This document shows positions 52,146 through 62,999 of a DNA stretch of 64,000 bases, piece by piece (within the stretch, counting starts at the first letter, position 1; each line of letters begins with the position of its first letter). Origin of the DNA: Salinivibrio socompensis S35 (GTDB lineage: Bacteria; Pseudomonadota; Gammaproteobacteria; Enterobacterales; Vibrionaceae); assembly GCF_000513715.1 (NCBI RefSeq), contig NZ_AQOD01000063.1, forward strand, positions 14-64,013. Reading direction: 5' to 3'. The notes beneath the pieces were generated by a model that had not been told where the DNA came from, made no database searches, and saw nothing but the letters and a program-made list of their open reading frames with translations. The translations under genes and the position numbers were made by a program.

Positions 52146-52553
52146 GACAGCCCCCTATCTCATCTGTGTAAAAACAGAGAAGATCCGGGCATTCGTCGAA
52201 TCGCGTGTGAAATAGCACACTCAAAGCCCGAACGATACGTCACTGAGCGGTACGCAATAAATATGCAACAAATGGGCTTTAGGCTGGCCAAAGTTGATAT
52301 TGGGCACACTTTCGTGAGTTTAGTGTTGTGAAGCATAGACAAGACCTTGAACGACCTCAATAATTGATTGAACAATCGCCGTAAGGATCGCGCATGAAGC
52401 ACCTTGTTATTCACCTATCAACAAACTGAATACGCTTCTGAAAAGCGTGTCCAATATCAGCGTATTACACGAAGCCCTTGAAATGCTGCCTGACTCTTTG
52501 AGAGTCTATTTGACAGCCATCTTATTCAGTAGAACAGGATTTTCTCACACGCT
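52146..52553. other. Gene-free region between pstC and ppk1
   Basis: About 400 bases between the divergent operons. The longest frame (84 codons) has no recognisable protein. TTGACA at 52514-52519 may be a -35 box for ppk1, but no good -10 follows. No Pho box is evident toward ppk1. Confidence 0.5.
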
Positions 52554-54667
52554 ATGACTTTAGACTCCCATCATGTCGACAAAGAACTGAGCTGGCTATC
52601 CTTCAACGAGCGCGTGCTGCAGGAGGCCGCAGACAAAAGCGTGCCGATTATAGAGCGTGTTCGCTTTTTAGGTATTTTCTCATCCAATCTTGATGAGTTT
52701 TATCAAGTACGGTTTGCCGATGTGAAACGCCGTATCATTATCGACGAAGAGCGAGGAGTGGATAGTAACGCCAAGGCGTTACTCAGTAAAATTCAGGCTA
52801 AAGTCGTCAAGCTCAATCAAGACTTCGATCATCTTTATAATGATATATTGCTTGAGATGGCACGCCGCAATATCTTTTTGGTCAATGAGCGGCAACTGTC
52901 CGAACACCAAGCCCAATGGCTTAAACGCTACTTTCGCAGCAATATCTTGCCTTACATTACGCCAATTATGCTCAACAAGGACGTCGATGTTTTAAGTTTT
53001 TTGAAAGACGCGTATTCCTATTTGGCCGTCCAGCTAAAAAAAGCCGGAGAAGAGCCCAAATATGCCTTGATTGAGATCCCCACTGACGACTTGGACCGGT
53101 TCGTCAAAGTGCCTGAGCCCAAGGGGAAGCGCCAGCGTAAGACCATCATCTTATTGGACAATATTATTCGTCTATGTGTTGACCAAATATTTAGTGGCTT
53201 GTTCGACTACGACACTGTCGACGCTTACGCAATGAAAATGACCCGTGACGCCGAATATGATTTGACCAACGAAGTCGAGCATAGCCTGCTCGAAAACATG
53301 TCGGAAAGTTTGGACCAACGCTTAACCGCCCTTCCTGTGAGATTTGTTTATCAGCGTGATATGCCACCTGAAATGGTGAGCAAGCTCATCCAGGTATTAA
53401 AGATTTCTGATTATGACAGTGTATTGCCCGGAGCGCGCTATCATAACTTTCGTGATTTTATCGGCTTTCCCAATGTGGGGCGTAAATACCTGGAAAATCC
53501 CCCGCTGCCGCCATTCGAAAGTGCCGATTTTCAGCTACAAAATAATGCGTTTCGGGCGATACGTGAGCGCGACATACTGCTTTACTATCCCTACCATACC
53601 TTCCGGCATATGACTGAGCTGGTGCGACAAGCCTCGTTTGATCCTAAAGTGCGCAGCATTCGGATCAACGTGTATCGTGTGGCAAAGAACTCGCGCATTA
53701 TCAATTCAATGATCGATGCGGCTAACAACGGCAAACGTGTCACCGTGGTGGTCGAGCTTCAAGCGCGGTTTGATGAAGAGGCCAACATTGAATGGTCTCG
53801 CGTATTGACTGATGCAGGGGTCAAAGTGGTGTTTGGTACACCCGGGCTGAAAATTCACTCTAAGTTATGTTTGATATCTCGCCGAGAAAATGGCGTCATC
53901 CGCGATTATGGTCATATTGGTACCGGTAACTTTCATGAGAAAACAGCACGGCTCTATACCGATTTTGCCCTTTTCACGGCCGATCAGCAGCTGACATCAG
54001 AGATCCGAAAAGTCTTCGACTTTATCGAGAACCCCTATCGCCCAGTGAAATTTAACCACCTGATTGTATCACCGCGCAATTCACGCCGCCGGATGTATAA
54101 ATTGATCGAGCGCGAAATGGAACATGCACGCGCCAAACGCAAAGCTGGTATTACCTTAAAGGTGAATAACCTCGTCGATAAAGGCTTAGTCAATCTCTTA
54201 TACAAAGCCAGCAATGAAGGGGTAAAAATTCGAATTATTGTACGCGGCATGTGCTCGCTGGTACCTGGGGTGAAGGGCGTAAGTCAAAATATCAAGGCGA
54301 TCAGCATTGTGGATCGTTTCCTCGAGCACCCGCGTGTGTTTGCCTTTGAAAATGGCGGTGAACGTGATATCTATATTTCATCTGCCGATTGGATGACCCG
54401 AAATATCGATAACCGTATTGAAGTTGGGGCCCTATTCGTGACCCAAAACTCCAAGATCGCATCATGGCGATCTTGGAAATTCAGTTTGCCGATCGTGCGA
54501 AAGCGCGTGTCATCGATAAAGCCATGTCCAACGCCTATGTTAAACGCGGTAATAAGAAAAAGATCCGTTCACAAATAGAGACTTATGATTACCTCAAGCA
54601 CATAGAGCGCCAAGCCCTCAAACACGCGGAAAAGTTGCAACATGACACACCTCCAGTCAAAAGATAA
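52554..54667 (+). CDS. ppk1: PPK1, polyphosphate kinase (one apparent frameshift)
   Basis: PPK1 makes polyphosphate from ATP. The PLD-like catalytic domains are visible, with HSKLCLISR (the autophosphorylated His region) and [20 protein letters not shown] missing C near 54430 (GGGGCCCC read as GGGGCCC) shifts the C-terminal ~80 residues; repair gives [16 protein letters not shown]. Repaired length is about 704. It overlaps ppx by 26 bases. Confidence 0.95.
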
Positions 54668-56153
54668 ACCGCGCGAGATTGCCGCTGTCGATCTCGGCTC
54701 CAACAGTTTCCATATGGTCGTCGCGCGCGTTGTCGGTGAAGGGCTTCAAATCGTCAGTCGCCATAAACAACGCGTCCGACTCGCGGCAGGGCTAGACAGT
54801 CAGCATTGTCTTAGCGATGAAGCCATTGATCGAGGCGTAGAGTGTTTAGCCATGTTCGCCGAGCGCCTCAACGGCATTGACGTGGATAACGTCCGTATTG
54901 CCGCGACCCACACGTTGCGTCAATCCCGAAATGTCGAGACGTTTATCCAGCGTGCGAACCAAGTGCTTCCTTACCCGATTGAGATCATCTCTGGTGAGGA
55001 AGAAGCGCGTTTAATTTATATGGGCGTATCACACACCCAACAAAATATCGGCCGTAAACTGGTGATTGATATTGGCGGCGGCAGCACAGAATTAGTCATT
55101 GGCGATAACTTTAATCCGATCCTGGTCAATAGTAAGCGAATGGGATGTGTTAGCTACAATGAACGTTTTTTTCCCAAAGGCACCATTACTTCAAAGCAAT
55201 TTGCGGCAGCGCAGTTAGCCACTCGGCAAAAGCTAGAGAGTCTCGCAAGCCAATACCGACAAGCGGGCTGGCAAGTGGCTCTAGGCGCTTCAGGGACGGT
55301 GAAAGCGATCCTCGAGGTGATCATCGGCATGGGCGATGAAGATGGTATTATTACTCGCGAACGCCTGGATAATTTGATTGAAACGCTGCTTACATTTAAA
55401 ACCACTGAGCACATCAATTTACCGGGCTTGTCAGTCGATAGACAGCCTGTGTTTGCCGCTGGCGTAGCTATCTTGTCCGGGATCTTTGATGCGTTAGCCA
55501 TCGAGTCACTGCGCTTTTCGGATGGGGCGCTGCGCGAGGGCTTGCTCTATGAGATGGAAGATCGTTTTCAACGCACAGATATCCGCGGCCGCACCACGGA
55601 CGACATGGCGGCGCGCTACAATATCGACCTCAGTCATGCCCGACGAGTTCAGCAAACGGCGGCCCACTTTTATGGGCAAGCAGAACCCGATAAAGGCAGT
55701 AAAAAATCCGAGCTCGCCGGGTTGCTTAACTGGGCAGCGCTGCTCCACGAGGTTGGGCTGAGCATTGGTTATCCGGGTTACCACAAGCATTCAGCGTATA
55801 TTTTACGTCATACCAATTTGCCCGGCTTTAACCAAGAACAACAGACAGTACTCGCAACACTCGCGCGCTTCCACCGAAAGGCGTTAAAGCTTAATGAAAT
55901 GCAAAAGTTCACGCTGTTTAAGCCGAAACTGATTGAGACGTTGATTTGCGCTTTGCGCTTAGCGTGTGTATTGCACTCCCAACGCAACGATCAGCCACTG
56001 CCCGATATCGCACTCAATGTGGATAAAAAAGGGGCATGGCAGCTCGATTTTCCTACGGGATGGCTCCAAGATAACCGGTTGTTAGCCGCAGACCTTGAAG
56101 CCGAAAAACACTACTGGCAATCAGTAAACTGGGTGTTGACCTGTCACGACTAA
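54642..56153 (+). CDS. ppx: Ppx, exopolyphosphatase
   Basis: Ppx releases phosphate from polyphosphate ends. The ASKHA-fold signature [17 protein letters not shown], the catalytic [15 protein letters not shown] and [11 protein letters not shown] segments, and a C-terminal HD-type domain are present. 503 residues, intact. It overlaps ppk1, so synthesis and degradation enzymes are co-transcribed. Its stop overlaps the convergent pstS-like gene. Confidence 0.96.
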   Translation: MTHLQSKDKPREIAAVDLGSNSFHMVVARVVGEGLQIVSRHKQRVRLAAGLDSQHCLSDEAIDRGVECLAMFAERLNGIDVDNVRIAATHTLRQSRNVETFIQRANQVLPYPIEIISGEEEARLIYMGVSHTQQNIGRKLVIDIGGGSTELVIGDNFNPILVNSKRMGCVSYNERFFPKGTITSKQFAAAQLATRQKLESLASQYRQAGWQVALGASGTVKAILEVIIGMGDEDGIITRERLDNLIETLLTFKTTEHINLPGLSVDRQPVFAAGVAILSGIFDALAIESLRFSDGALREGLLYEMEDRFQRTDIRGRTTDDMAARYNIDLSHARRVQQTAAHFYGQAEPDKGSKKSELAGLLNWAALLHEVGLSIGYPGYHKHSAYILRHTNLPGFNQEQQTVLATLARFHRKALKLNEMQKFTLFKPKLIETLICALRLACVLHSQRNDQPLPDIALNVDKKGAWQLDFPTGWLQDNRLLAADLEAEKHYWQSVNWVLTCHD

Positions 56154-57104
56154 TCGAGCTCGAGCGCCTGTCGTTGTGCACGCACCATTTGTGCCGGTAA
56201 TGGGATGTATCCTTGCTGGCTCACTGCTTTTTGCCCCTGCAAAGAGAGAATATAACGCATAAACGCCGCTTCTAAAGGTGCAAGCGGTTGATTCGGAGCT
56301 TTATTAATATACAAATACAGATGCCGTGTAAGTGGGTACTCACCTTCTCGGATGGCTTTATCACGTCGGGGGAAAGGCTTTCTCGCCATAGTGGGAAATA
56401 GCAAGCATACGAGCACCAGACGCTTGGTGTCCGATCCCCGCATAACCTATCGCATTGAGAGAGGAAGCCACCGACTGCACCACCGACGCTGAGCCTGGCT
56501 GCTCATTCACATCGGCCCGAAAATCCCCGCGACACAACGCTGATTGTTTAAAATAGCCATAAGTGCCAGATACCGAATTTCGGCCAAACAACTGCAAATC
56601 ACGATGCTGCCAACGTCCGGTTAGACCCAGTTGTCCCCAAGTCGTGATGGGTTCACTGGCACCGCACCATAGCGTCCTGGAAAAGAGTGCATCAAGCTGT
56701 TGAAAACGGATGGCACGAAGCGGATTATCTTGGTGGACATATACGGCCATCGCGTCAATCGCGACCGGGACCGCGGTCGGTGGGTAGCCAACCCTCGCTT
56801 GAAAGGCGTTTTCTTCACTGACTCGCATCGCACGGCTCATTGGCCCGAGTTGTGCGGTGCCCTCCACCAGCGCAGGGGACGCCGATGCAGACCCAGAGCT
56901 TTGCAACTGAATGTTGACGCCTGGATGCAAACGTTTAAACCCATCTGTCCACGCGGCCATGAGGTTACCGAGCGTATCAGAGCCCACAGAGCTTAAGTTA
57001 CCTGATACACCACTGGTACGTTGGTAGTCCGGCAAACGGTCAGTTTGGCTGAATGCACCCAAGCTCCAAAATAGACATACCGCGATGATAACGCACTTTA
57101 ACAT
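56150..57104 (-). CDS. PstS-family phosphate-binding protein (one apparent frameshift)
   Basis: This periplasmic binding protein has a signal peptide (about 1-19) and the PBP-like phosphate fold: [20 protein letters not shown], the [11 protein letters not shown] binding loop, LGPMSRAM and [14 protein letters not shown]. One extra C near 56375 (CCCC read as CCCCC) shifts the last ~70 residues. It overlaps phoR by seven bases, so it belongs to phoB-phoR-pstS-like rather than to pst. No pstS is present in the pstC operon. Confidence 0.9.
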
Positions 57105-58392
57105 GCTAAGCGCTCCGGCAACGTGAATGCAAAGGTGCTACCTACCCGACTTCACTTTTAATATCCAACTCAGCGTCATGGTGGCTCAGCGCGTGCTTGA
57201 CAATCGCTAACCCCAGCCCACTGCCACCGGTTTCTCGCGATCGCGCTTTGTCTACACGATAAAATCGCTCTGTCAATCGGTCTAAATGTTGCGGCGGGAT
57301 GCCTTCACCACTGTCTGTGACCTCTAAACGCGGCCCTTTTTTCGACCGATACCAGCGCACCTGAATCTCAGCTTGGGCGGGGGTATGTTTAACCGCGTTA
57401 TAGACAAGGTTTGAGATCGCGCTACGCAGCTGATCATCATTACCTCGGACTTTCAACGCCGTATCAACCTCAAAGGTAAGTAAATGCTCACTGTCACCAC
57501 TTAACGCCTGCGCCTCTTTTTGCAGTACATCGAGCATCGCGGGAACGTCGACATGATGATCGAGATCGGGCTTAGCCGCGGCTTCAATCTTAGACAAAGT
57601 AAGCAGCTGCTCAACCAATGATTCCATCCGCGATAATTGCTCTGTCATCACGCCATGCGCTTTCGGCCACATGGGCCCGACAACCATCTCAGGATCTTCC
57701 GTCATTTCTAAGTAACCGCGCAATACAGTCATCGGGGTGCGTAGCTCATGCGAAACATTGGCGAAGAAGTTACGTCGCATGCCTTCCAGTTGCTTCAACT
57801 GCGTGATATCACGCACCACCATCAAATATTCGCCTTCCGCATAAGGCATGGTACGAAATTCGAGTGTGCGAGCGCTATTAAGATGAGAGCGCATTTCCAG
57901 CGCCATGTCATAATTTGTATTGGCAATATAACTGACAAACTCTGGCACGCGGATCAGGTTACTAATGTGCTGGCCGTTATCATCTGGCATCCGTAAGCCA
58001 AGCAATTCCTGGGCGAGTTTATTACACCACACAATGGTACCATCGCGTTCAAATACCACTACCGCATCGGGCAACGATTCCGCGCCGTTACGGAAACGGC
58101 GAATCAAGTTAGCAAGCTCTTTGCGGCGACGACGGTTACGCTTTTGCAGGCGATAAATACCATTGAACAAAGGCTCCCACGATCCCGTGCCAGACGGTGG
58201 CGTTAAGCTTTTGTCTTTCCATAACCAGTCAGACAGCTTTACCTGCTGATGTAAATGCCACAGTAACATCGCCACTGTCGCGCCGAGCAGTAACCAAAGC
58301 AGGCCGCCAAACAATCCGCCCACTACGAGCCAAGGTAAATAAAAAAAAGCCAGCTCCCAAGCTAGCTTCTTCCAAGACAGTCGTTCGACCAT
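57098..58392 (-). CDS. phoR: PhoR, phosphate sensor histidine kinase (one apparent frameshift)
   Basis: PhoR phosphorylates PhoB when phosphate is scarce. It has two N-terminal membrane helices (about 10-50), a PAS domain (about 90-190), the phosphoacceptor His in [14 protein letters not shown] and the ATP lid [15 protein letters not shown] missing base near 57138 cuts it at KSEVG; repair gives [13 protein letters not shown] and stop 57100-57098. I use ATG 58392 behind GGAG. Confidence 0.93.
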
Positions 58393-58431
58393 TACATCTC
58401 CATCTTGCCTCATCCCTTCTAAGGGCAGGCG

Positions 58432-59121
58432 TTAGCTACGTGTTGAGAAGCGATACCCCGCCCCGCGCACGGTTTGTACCAACTTGGCATACTCACTCGC
58501 CTCTAACACCTTTCGCAGGCGGCGAATATGGACATCAACCGTTCTATCCTCAACATAAACATTGGTGCCCCAAACGTTGTTGAGCAGCTGTTCACGGCTA
58601 TAGACACGCTCTTGGTGAGTCATAAAGAAGTGTAGGAGTTTGAATTCAGTTGGGCCCATATCAAGCGGCTCATCATTCGCCGTGACACGGTGTGAGACAG
58701 GGTCGAGTTTTAAACCTTGTACTTCAATCACATCTTCCAAGGTGGTCGGTGAGACCCTCCGCATGACCGCTTTAAGTCGCGCCATTAACTCTTTAGGTGA
58801 AAAAGGCTTGGTAATGTAATCATCAGCGCCCACTTCGAGGCCACGTACTTTGTCTTCTTCTTCGCCCCGAGCGGTCAACATCACCACTGGAATTTGGCGA
58901 GTGAGCTCTTCACGCTTTAAATGTTTAATCAGGTTGAGTCCTGACCCGCCAGGTAACATCCAATCCATGAGGATCATTTCTGGGTAAGGCTCGCATATTT
59001 GCGCCAGTGCCGAGTCGTAGTCTTCTGCCTCAACCGTTTGATAGCCTTTTTGCTCTAATACAAAACAAAGCATCTCGCGAATGGGGGCTTCGTCTTCAAC
59101 AACGAGAATCCGTCTAACCAT
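58432..59121 (-). CDS. phoB: PhoB, phosphate response regulator
   Basis: PhoB is an OmpR-type regulator. The receiver has phosphoacceptor D53 (LMDWMLPGG) and K105-region [11 protein letters not shown]; the C-terminal winged helix ends [11 protein letters not shown]. 229 residues, intact. It is preceded by its own Pho box. Confidence 0.97.
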   Translation of the reverse strand: MVRRILVVEDEAPIREMLCFVLEQKGYQTVEAEDYDSALAQICEPYPEMILMDWMLPGGSGLNLIKHLKREELTRQIPVVMLTARGEEEDKVRGLEVGADDYITKPFSPKELMARLKAVMRRVSPTTLEDVIEVQGLKLDPVSHRVTANDEPLDMGPTEFKLLHFFMTHQERVYSREQLLNNVWGTNVYVEDRTVDVHIRRLRKVLEASEYAKLVQTVRGAGYRFSTRS

Positions 59122-59155
59122 GATAATTACCTAGTGTTATCATTTAACTGGCGCC

Positions 59156-59189
59156 ATTATGTGGATTTATTATGACATTTTTGTGACCC
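59156..59189 (-). promoter_or_regulatory. Pho box and promoter of phoB
   Basis: GGGTCACAAAAATGTCAT (minus strand, 59189-59172) has GTCAC and GTCAT 11 bases apart. A CATAAT -10 box (59161-59156) follows after 10 bases. This fits autoregulation of phoBR. Confidence 0.8.
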
Positions 59190-59228
59190 GGCGCGAGCAA
59201 TTTTCGCCCTGTGTCAACAGGCTGTGAC

Positions 59229-62200
59229 CTAGCCAACACCTTGATGTGTGACCAAGACACGGCTTGCACCTCCACCTTGGCTATCCACCCGCACTTGCGC
59301 GCCTATCCGCTCAACCAGTGTGCCTACATGGGAAATTACCCCAATTTGCCGCCCATCGGCTTGTAAGGTATCCAAACAGGCCAGTGCCATTTCTAAGCTT
59401 TCCGGATCAAGGGTACCAAAGCCTTCATCTATGAATAGCGATCCAAGTTGACGCGTATCAGCGGCCAATGATGCTAGCGCAAGCGCCAGTGACAAAGAGA
59501 CCAAAAAGCTTTCACCGCCAGATAAGGACTCAACACTGCGTACTTCATCGCCCATATCATGATCAACCACTTGCAGCGCCAGTAAGCTATCAGGCACGGT
59601 TTGTAACGCATAACGTGGCGATAATGACGCCAAGTGCTCGTTCGCAATCTCGACCAACTGCCCTAGCGTCAGCGATTGTGCGAGATTACGGAATTTAGCG
59701 CCGCTGGCCGAGCCAATTAAATCGGCCAGTTTTAACCACTGTTCCGTTTGGCTACGCTGGGCGTCAATTTTCTCCGTCAGCGACCCGGCCTGCTGTTTGG
59801 CCTTCTCTGATTCCGTTAATTGGTGACGCAAGGTAAATAGCTGCTGTTCGGCTTCATCTAGCGCACGTTGCCAGGCGTCGTGTTGGGCGGCCAAGGCGGC
59901 ATCATCATCCGGTAACTGTTGTTCATCAAACCATACCTGTGCCTCGGCAATCGCCTGCTGGCAATGGGTCAGTTGCTGCTGACGTTCGTCTAAGCGCGTT
60001 TTGGCTTCTTGATACGCTGCTTCTACCTCACTGATCGCTTGACGCTCACTGGCTCGCCAAGTTTCAGAGTAAGATAAGGCTTGGAGGATATCGTATTGAT
60101 GCATTGCTAGCGTGGGTTGCCATTGGATCCAACGTCTAACACTGGCACGATACTGTTGCGCGGTGTCTTCCCGTTGTTGGATCAAGGTTTGCTGGCGCGC
60201 TTGCACCCCAGCCCGTTTTTCACTGGCTTGGCTATACGCTTGCTCAGCCTGCGCACGCTTAGCCTTTTGCGCCTCGATCGCCGATTTATACGCCTGTTCG
60301 AGGGCAATCAAGTCCGGCTCGAGGATCAACGCTTGGCGCGCTGCACTGCGCTGCTGATGCGCTTGCGCTAAATTAACCAGTTGCGCTTGCCGTGCCTGCG
60401 TATCCTCTGACAAGCTTTGACACTGTTGTGTTAATGACGCTAACTCAGTTTCTATCTGTTGTTTTTGCGTGGCAAGCAGTACCTTTTCATCCTGCAACGC
60501 ACGATAGCCCTGAATTTTTTGCTCCATTTGGCGAATATAACGCGCGGCGCCCACTTGTTGCAGGCTTGTGAGCCACTGGCCTGCACCGAGCTGCTGATCA
60601 AGCGCTTGGCTTACACGCGTCAACTGCTCGTGCTGTTGCTGCCACTGTTCATCAATGGCGTTCAATCGCGTCTCACACTCGGTCAATGACTGATCCAGTT
60701 GATGTCGGCGCGCAACAAGCTGTTCTCGTGCGTGTTGTAAATCACTCAACGCGGCATCCATTTGCTGAATTTGCGCTAACTGGTGTTGACGTGCAGTGAT
60801 CGTCTGATAACAAGCGTGATAGTCGCTATCGGTTTGTTTTGCGTGCGCTTCTATCTCGCTCAACGTCTCATCGAGGGCTTGTTCAGGCGCCAACTGCCAC
60901 CCAAGCTCTACCATTGCGTCGCGTAACCCGCGCTCATATTGCTGCCGCTCAGCCTGCCAAACCAAGCTCTGCTCGCGTAGCTCGGCACACATATGCTGGC
61001 TGTGTTGATGCTGCTTCTGCCAGTAATAGTATTCGGCGTTGTGTTGATTATAAGAGGTTTGTAATGCCTCGACGCGCGACTGCTGCTGCGCAATCATGCC
61101 TTCAATCGCTGGTGCGTGATGCAAATAAGGGTGCTCAGTCGCTCCGCACAGCGGACATGGGTCGCCCTCTTTCAGCGCTTGACGATGATCATCTAACTCC
61201 GCAACCGCCATCGCTTGTTGCAAGCTATGTTGCGCTTCATCAACCTGCGCCTGCTCACGGGTTAGCGTCTCTTTGAGCCGCTCTAAATGCATTTGGCTGT
61301 CGTGAAAAATCACGTCATGCTTTTCAAACTCAGCCTGGTTGTTCTGGCAGCGCTCTTGCCAATACTGCCAATTTTGCGCCTCATGAAGCAGTGCCTCTTG
61401 TTGCCGTTTTTGATGCTGAAGTTTGGCATAACGCGCTTGGTCGGCTTCTTGTGCAGCGAATAAGGCGTCAGGGTTTTCCGCTTGACGCTTGGCTTTCAAT
61501 TGCGCGCTACTATCATCCACCTGCGCAATGTCTTGGTCGATTTTTTCTCGTTGTGGTGTCCACTGCTGGCGTTGGCGGTAACGCGCTTGGTATTCCTCTT
61601 GCAGCGCGGCCAGAGTGTCTTGGCAGTCTAAGTATTGGCGAAGATTATCGAATACCGGCTGGTAGTGCTCAGCTATATGGGAAAAGTCTCCATAGCGCTC
61701 AATGTCTATCTCCAACGCGTAGGCCCGCTGTGCCTGTTGCTGGGCTTTGTCACGTGTTTGCGTTAGCGTTTGCTGGGCTTGTCGGTACTTTTGCTGTTGT
61801 GTATTCAACGCCAGGTTTTGCTCATGCATCTGGCTGTCTAACCCTGCCAACTGAGTATCCAGCTGCTGCGCCTCACGTATTTTAGGCTCTATCTCAGCCC
61901 AAGCCTGTTCCGCGTCTGTGACCCCTCGATTAGCGTCTCGCCAGTGCGCAGCTTGTATCTCATAATCGTCGGCTATCGCTCGCTCTTCGCGCGCCAAGTA
62001 GTGAAGATCCTGCGTTAACGCTTGCTGCTGCCATTGATGCGTCTGCAAAGCCTGCCAATCGTCTCTCGCCACTTGCACGCGTGCAATGTCATCCAGTTTT
62101 TTTCGTCGCGCAGCCACCCCTTTTCGCGCTTCTATAGCATCACCCAGTGCTTTCTGGGCAGAGCCAAGCCCTTGCTCTGCTTGGGCTAAATGCATGTGCT

Positions 62201-62996
62201 GCTGACGATAATCATTGAGTTTTTTCAGTTGACGTTGCTGGGTTTGAATATCTTGCTGGCAGGCTTGTTGCGCTTGGTGTAGTTGCTGCTCTTCGTCATC
62301 ACTGAGTAGCTGAATACCTCCGAGCTGCTGGGTGAGCTGATCCAACGCGTTTTTTTCATCACGCGCACGTTCATGGGCCATTTGCGACAAGCGGCTATAG
62401 ATTTCAGTGCCTGTCATGCGTTCAAGCAACGCCGCTCTATCGTCTGCCGAGGCTTTTAAAAAAGCGGCGAAATCACCCTGCGGTAACATTACCGCGCGAC
62501 GGAACTGCTCATAACTAAGCCCGACTAGACGCTCTATTTCGCTCAGTACTTCTTGTTTTTTTCCGGCAATACGCTGATCCGTGGTCAAATTTTCTAACCA
62601 GTGCTCACTGGCTTGAATACGGCCATCCGCCTTACCGCGGGCTCGACGCACAGACCAATGGGCGCGCCAGCGGCTACCATCATGGGCGAGAAAATCCACT
62701 TCGGCATACCCTTCGCCTTTACCTCGGGACAAAATGCTACGCACATCGTTGGCCTTAACCCGGGTTGCCGGATCGCCCAAACCGATATCGGCATCGTGTT
62801 TTTTATTGGATTGAAAGCGCGGGATCTTGTCGTAAAGCGCTAAACAAATGGCATCCAAAAGTGTCGATTTTCCCGCCCCCGTTTTGCCCGTGATGGCAAA
62901 TAAACCGCTATCACCGAGTGGGCCCTGGGAGAAATCCAACGCAAACGGGTGTTGAATACTGGCTAGATTCTCGCCACGTAATGCCAGAATTTTCAT
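59229..62996 (-). CDS. sbcC: SbcC, SMC-like ATPase subunit of SbcCD nuclease
   Basis: SbcCD cuts hairpins and protein-blocked DNA ends. The 1255-residue protein has Walker A FAITGKTGAGKSTLLDAI, long Gln-rich coiled coils, the zinc hook CPLCGATEHPYL near the middle, the signature SLSGGESFLVSLSLALALA and Walker B GSLFIDEGFGTLD. No frameshift in 3.8 kb. Translation follows sbcD directly. Confidence 0.97.
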   Translation of the reverse strand: MKILALRGENLASIQHPFALDFSQGPLGDSGLFAITGKTGAGKSTLLDAICLALYDKIPRFQSNKKHDADIGLGDPATRVKANDVRSILSRGKGEGYAEVDFLAHDGSRWRAHWSVRRARGKADGRIQASEHWLENLTTDQRIAGKKQEVLSEIERLVGLSYEQFRRAVMLPQGDFAAFLKASADDRAALLERMTGTEIYSRLSQMAHERARDEKNALDQLTQQLGGIQLLSDDEEQQLHQAQQACQQDIQTQQRQLKKLNDYRQQHMHLAQAEQGLGSAQKALGDAIEARKGVAARRKKLDDIARVQVARDDWQALQTHQWQQQALTQDLHYLAREERAIADDYEIQAAHWRDANRGVTDAEQAWAEIEPKIREAQQLDTQLAGLDSQMHEQNLALNTQQQKYRQAQQTLTQTRDKAQQQAQRAYALEIDIERYGDFSHIAEHYQPVFDNLRQYLDCQDTLAALQEEYQARYRQRQQWTPQREKIDQDIAQVDDSSAQLKAKRQAENPDALFAAQEADQARYAKLQHQKRQQEALLHEAQNWQYWQERCQNNQAEFEKHDVIFHDSQMHLERLKETLTREQAQVDEAQHSLQQAMAVAELDDHRQALKEGDPCPLCGATEHPYLHHAPAIEGMIAQQQSRVEALQTSYNQHNAEYYYWQKQHQHSQHMCAELREQSLVWQAERQQYERGLRDAMVELGWQLAPEQALDETLSEIEAHAKQTDSDYHACYQTITARQHQLAQIQQMDAALSDLQHAREQLVARRHQLDQSLTECETRLNAIDEQWQQQHEQLTRVSQALDQQLGAGQWLTSLQQVGAARYIRQMEQKIQGYRALQDEKVLLATQKQQIETELASLTQQCQSLSEDTQARQAQLVNLAQAHQQRSAARQALILEPDLIALEQAYKSAIEAQKAKRAQAEQAYSQASEKRAGVQARQQTLIQQREDTAQQYRASVRRWIQWQPTLAMHQYDILQALSYSETWRASERQAISEVEAAYQEAKTRLDERQQQLTHCQQAIAEAQVWFDEQQLPDDDAALAAQHDAWQRALDEAEQQLFTLRHQLTESEKAKQQAGSLTEKIDAQRSQTEQWLKLADLIGSASGAKFRNLAQSLTLGQLVEIANEHLASLSPRYALQTVPDSLLALQVVDHDMGDEVRSVESLSGGESFLVSLSLALALASLAADTRQLGSLFIDEGFGTLDPESLEMALACLDTLQADGRQIGVISHVGTLVERIGAQVRVDSQGGGASRVLVTHQGVG

Positions 62997-62999
62997 GAT

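Noticed and set aside
52160-52414. 84-codon frame between pstC and ppk1
   Set aside because: No protein-like sequence or start signals; lies in the regulatory gap.
59229-62996. Long plus-strand frames opposite sbcC
   Set aside because: These are shadows of the Gln-rich coiled-coil codons; no start signals and no recognisable domains.
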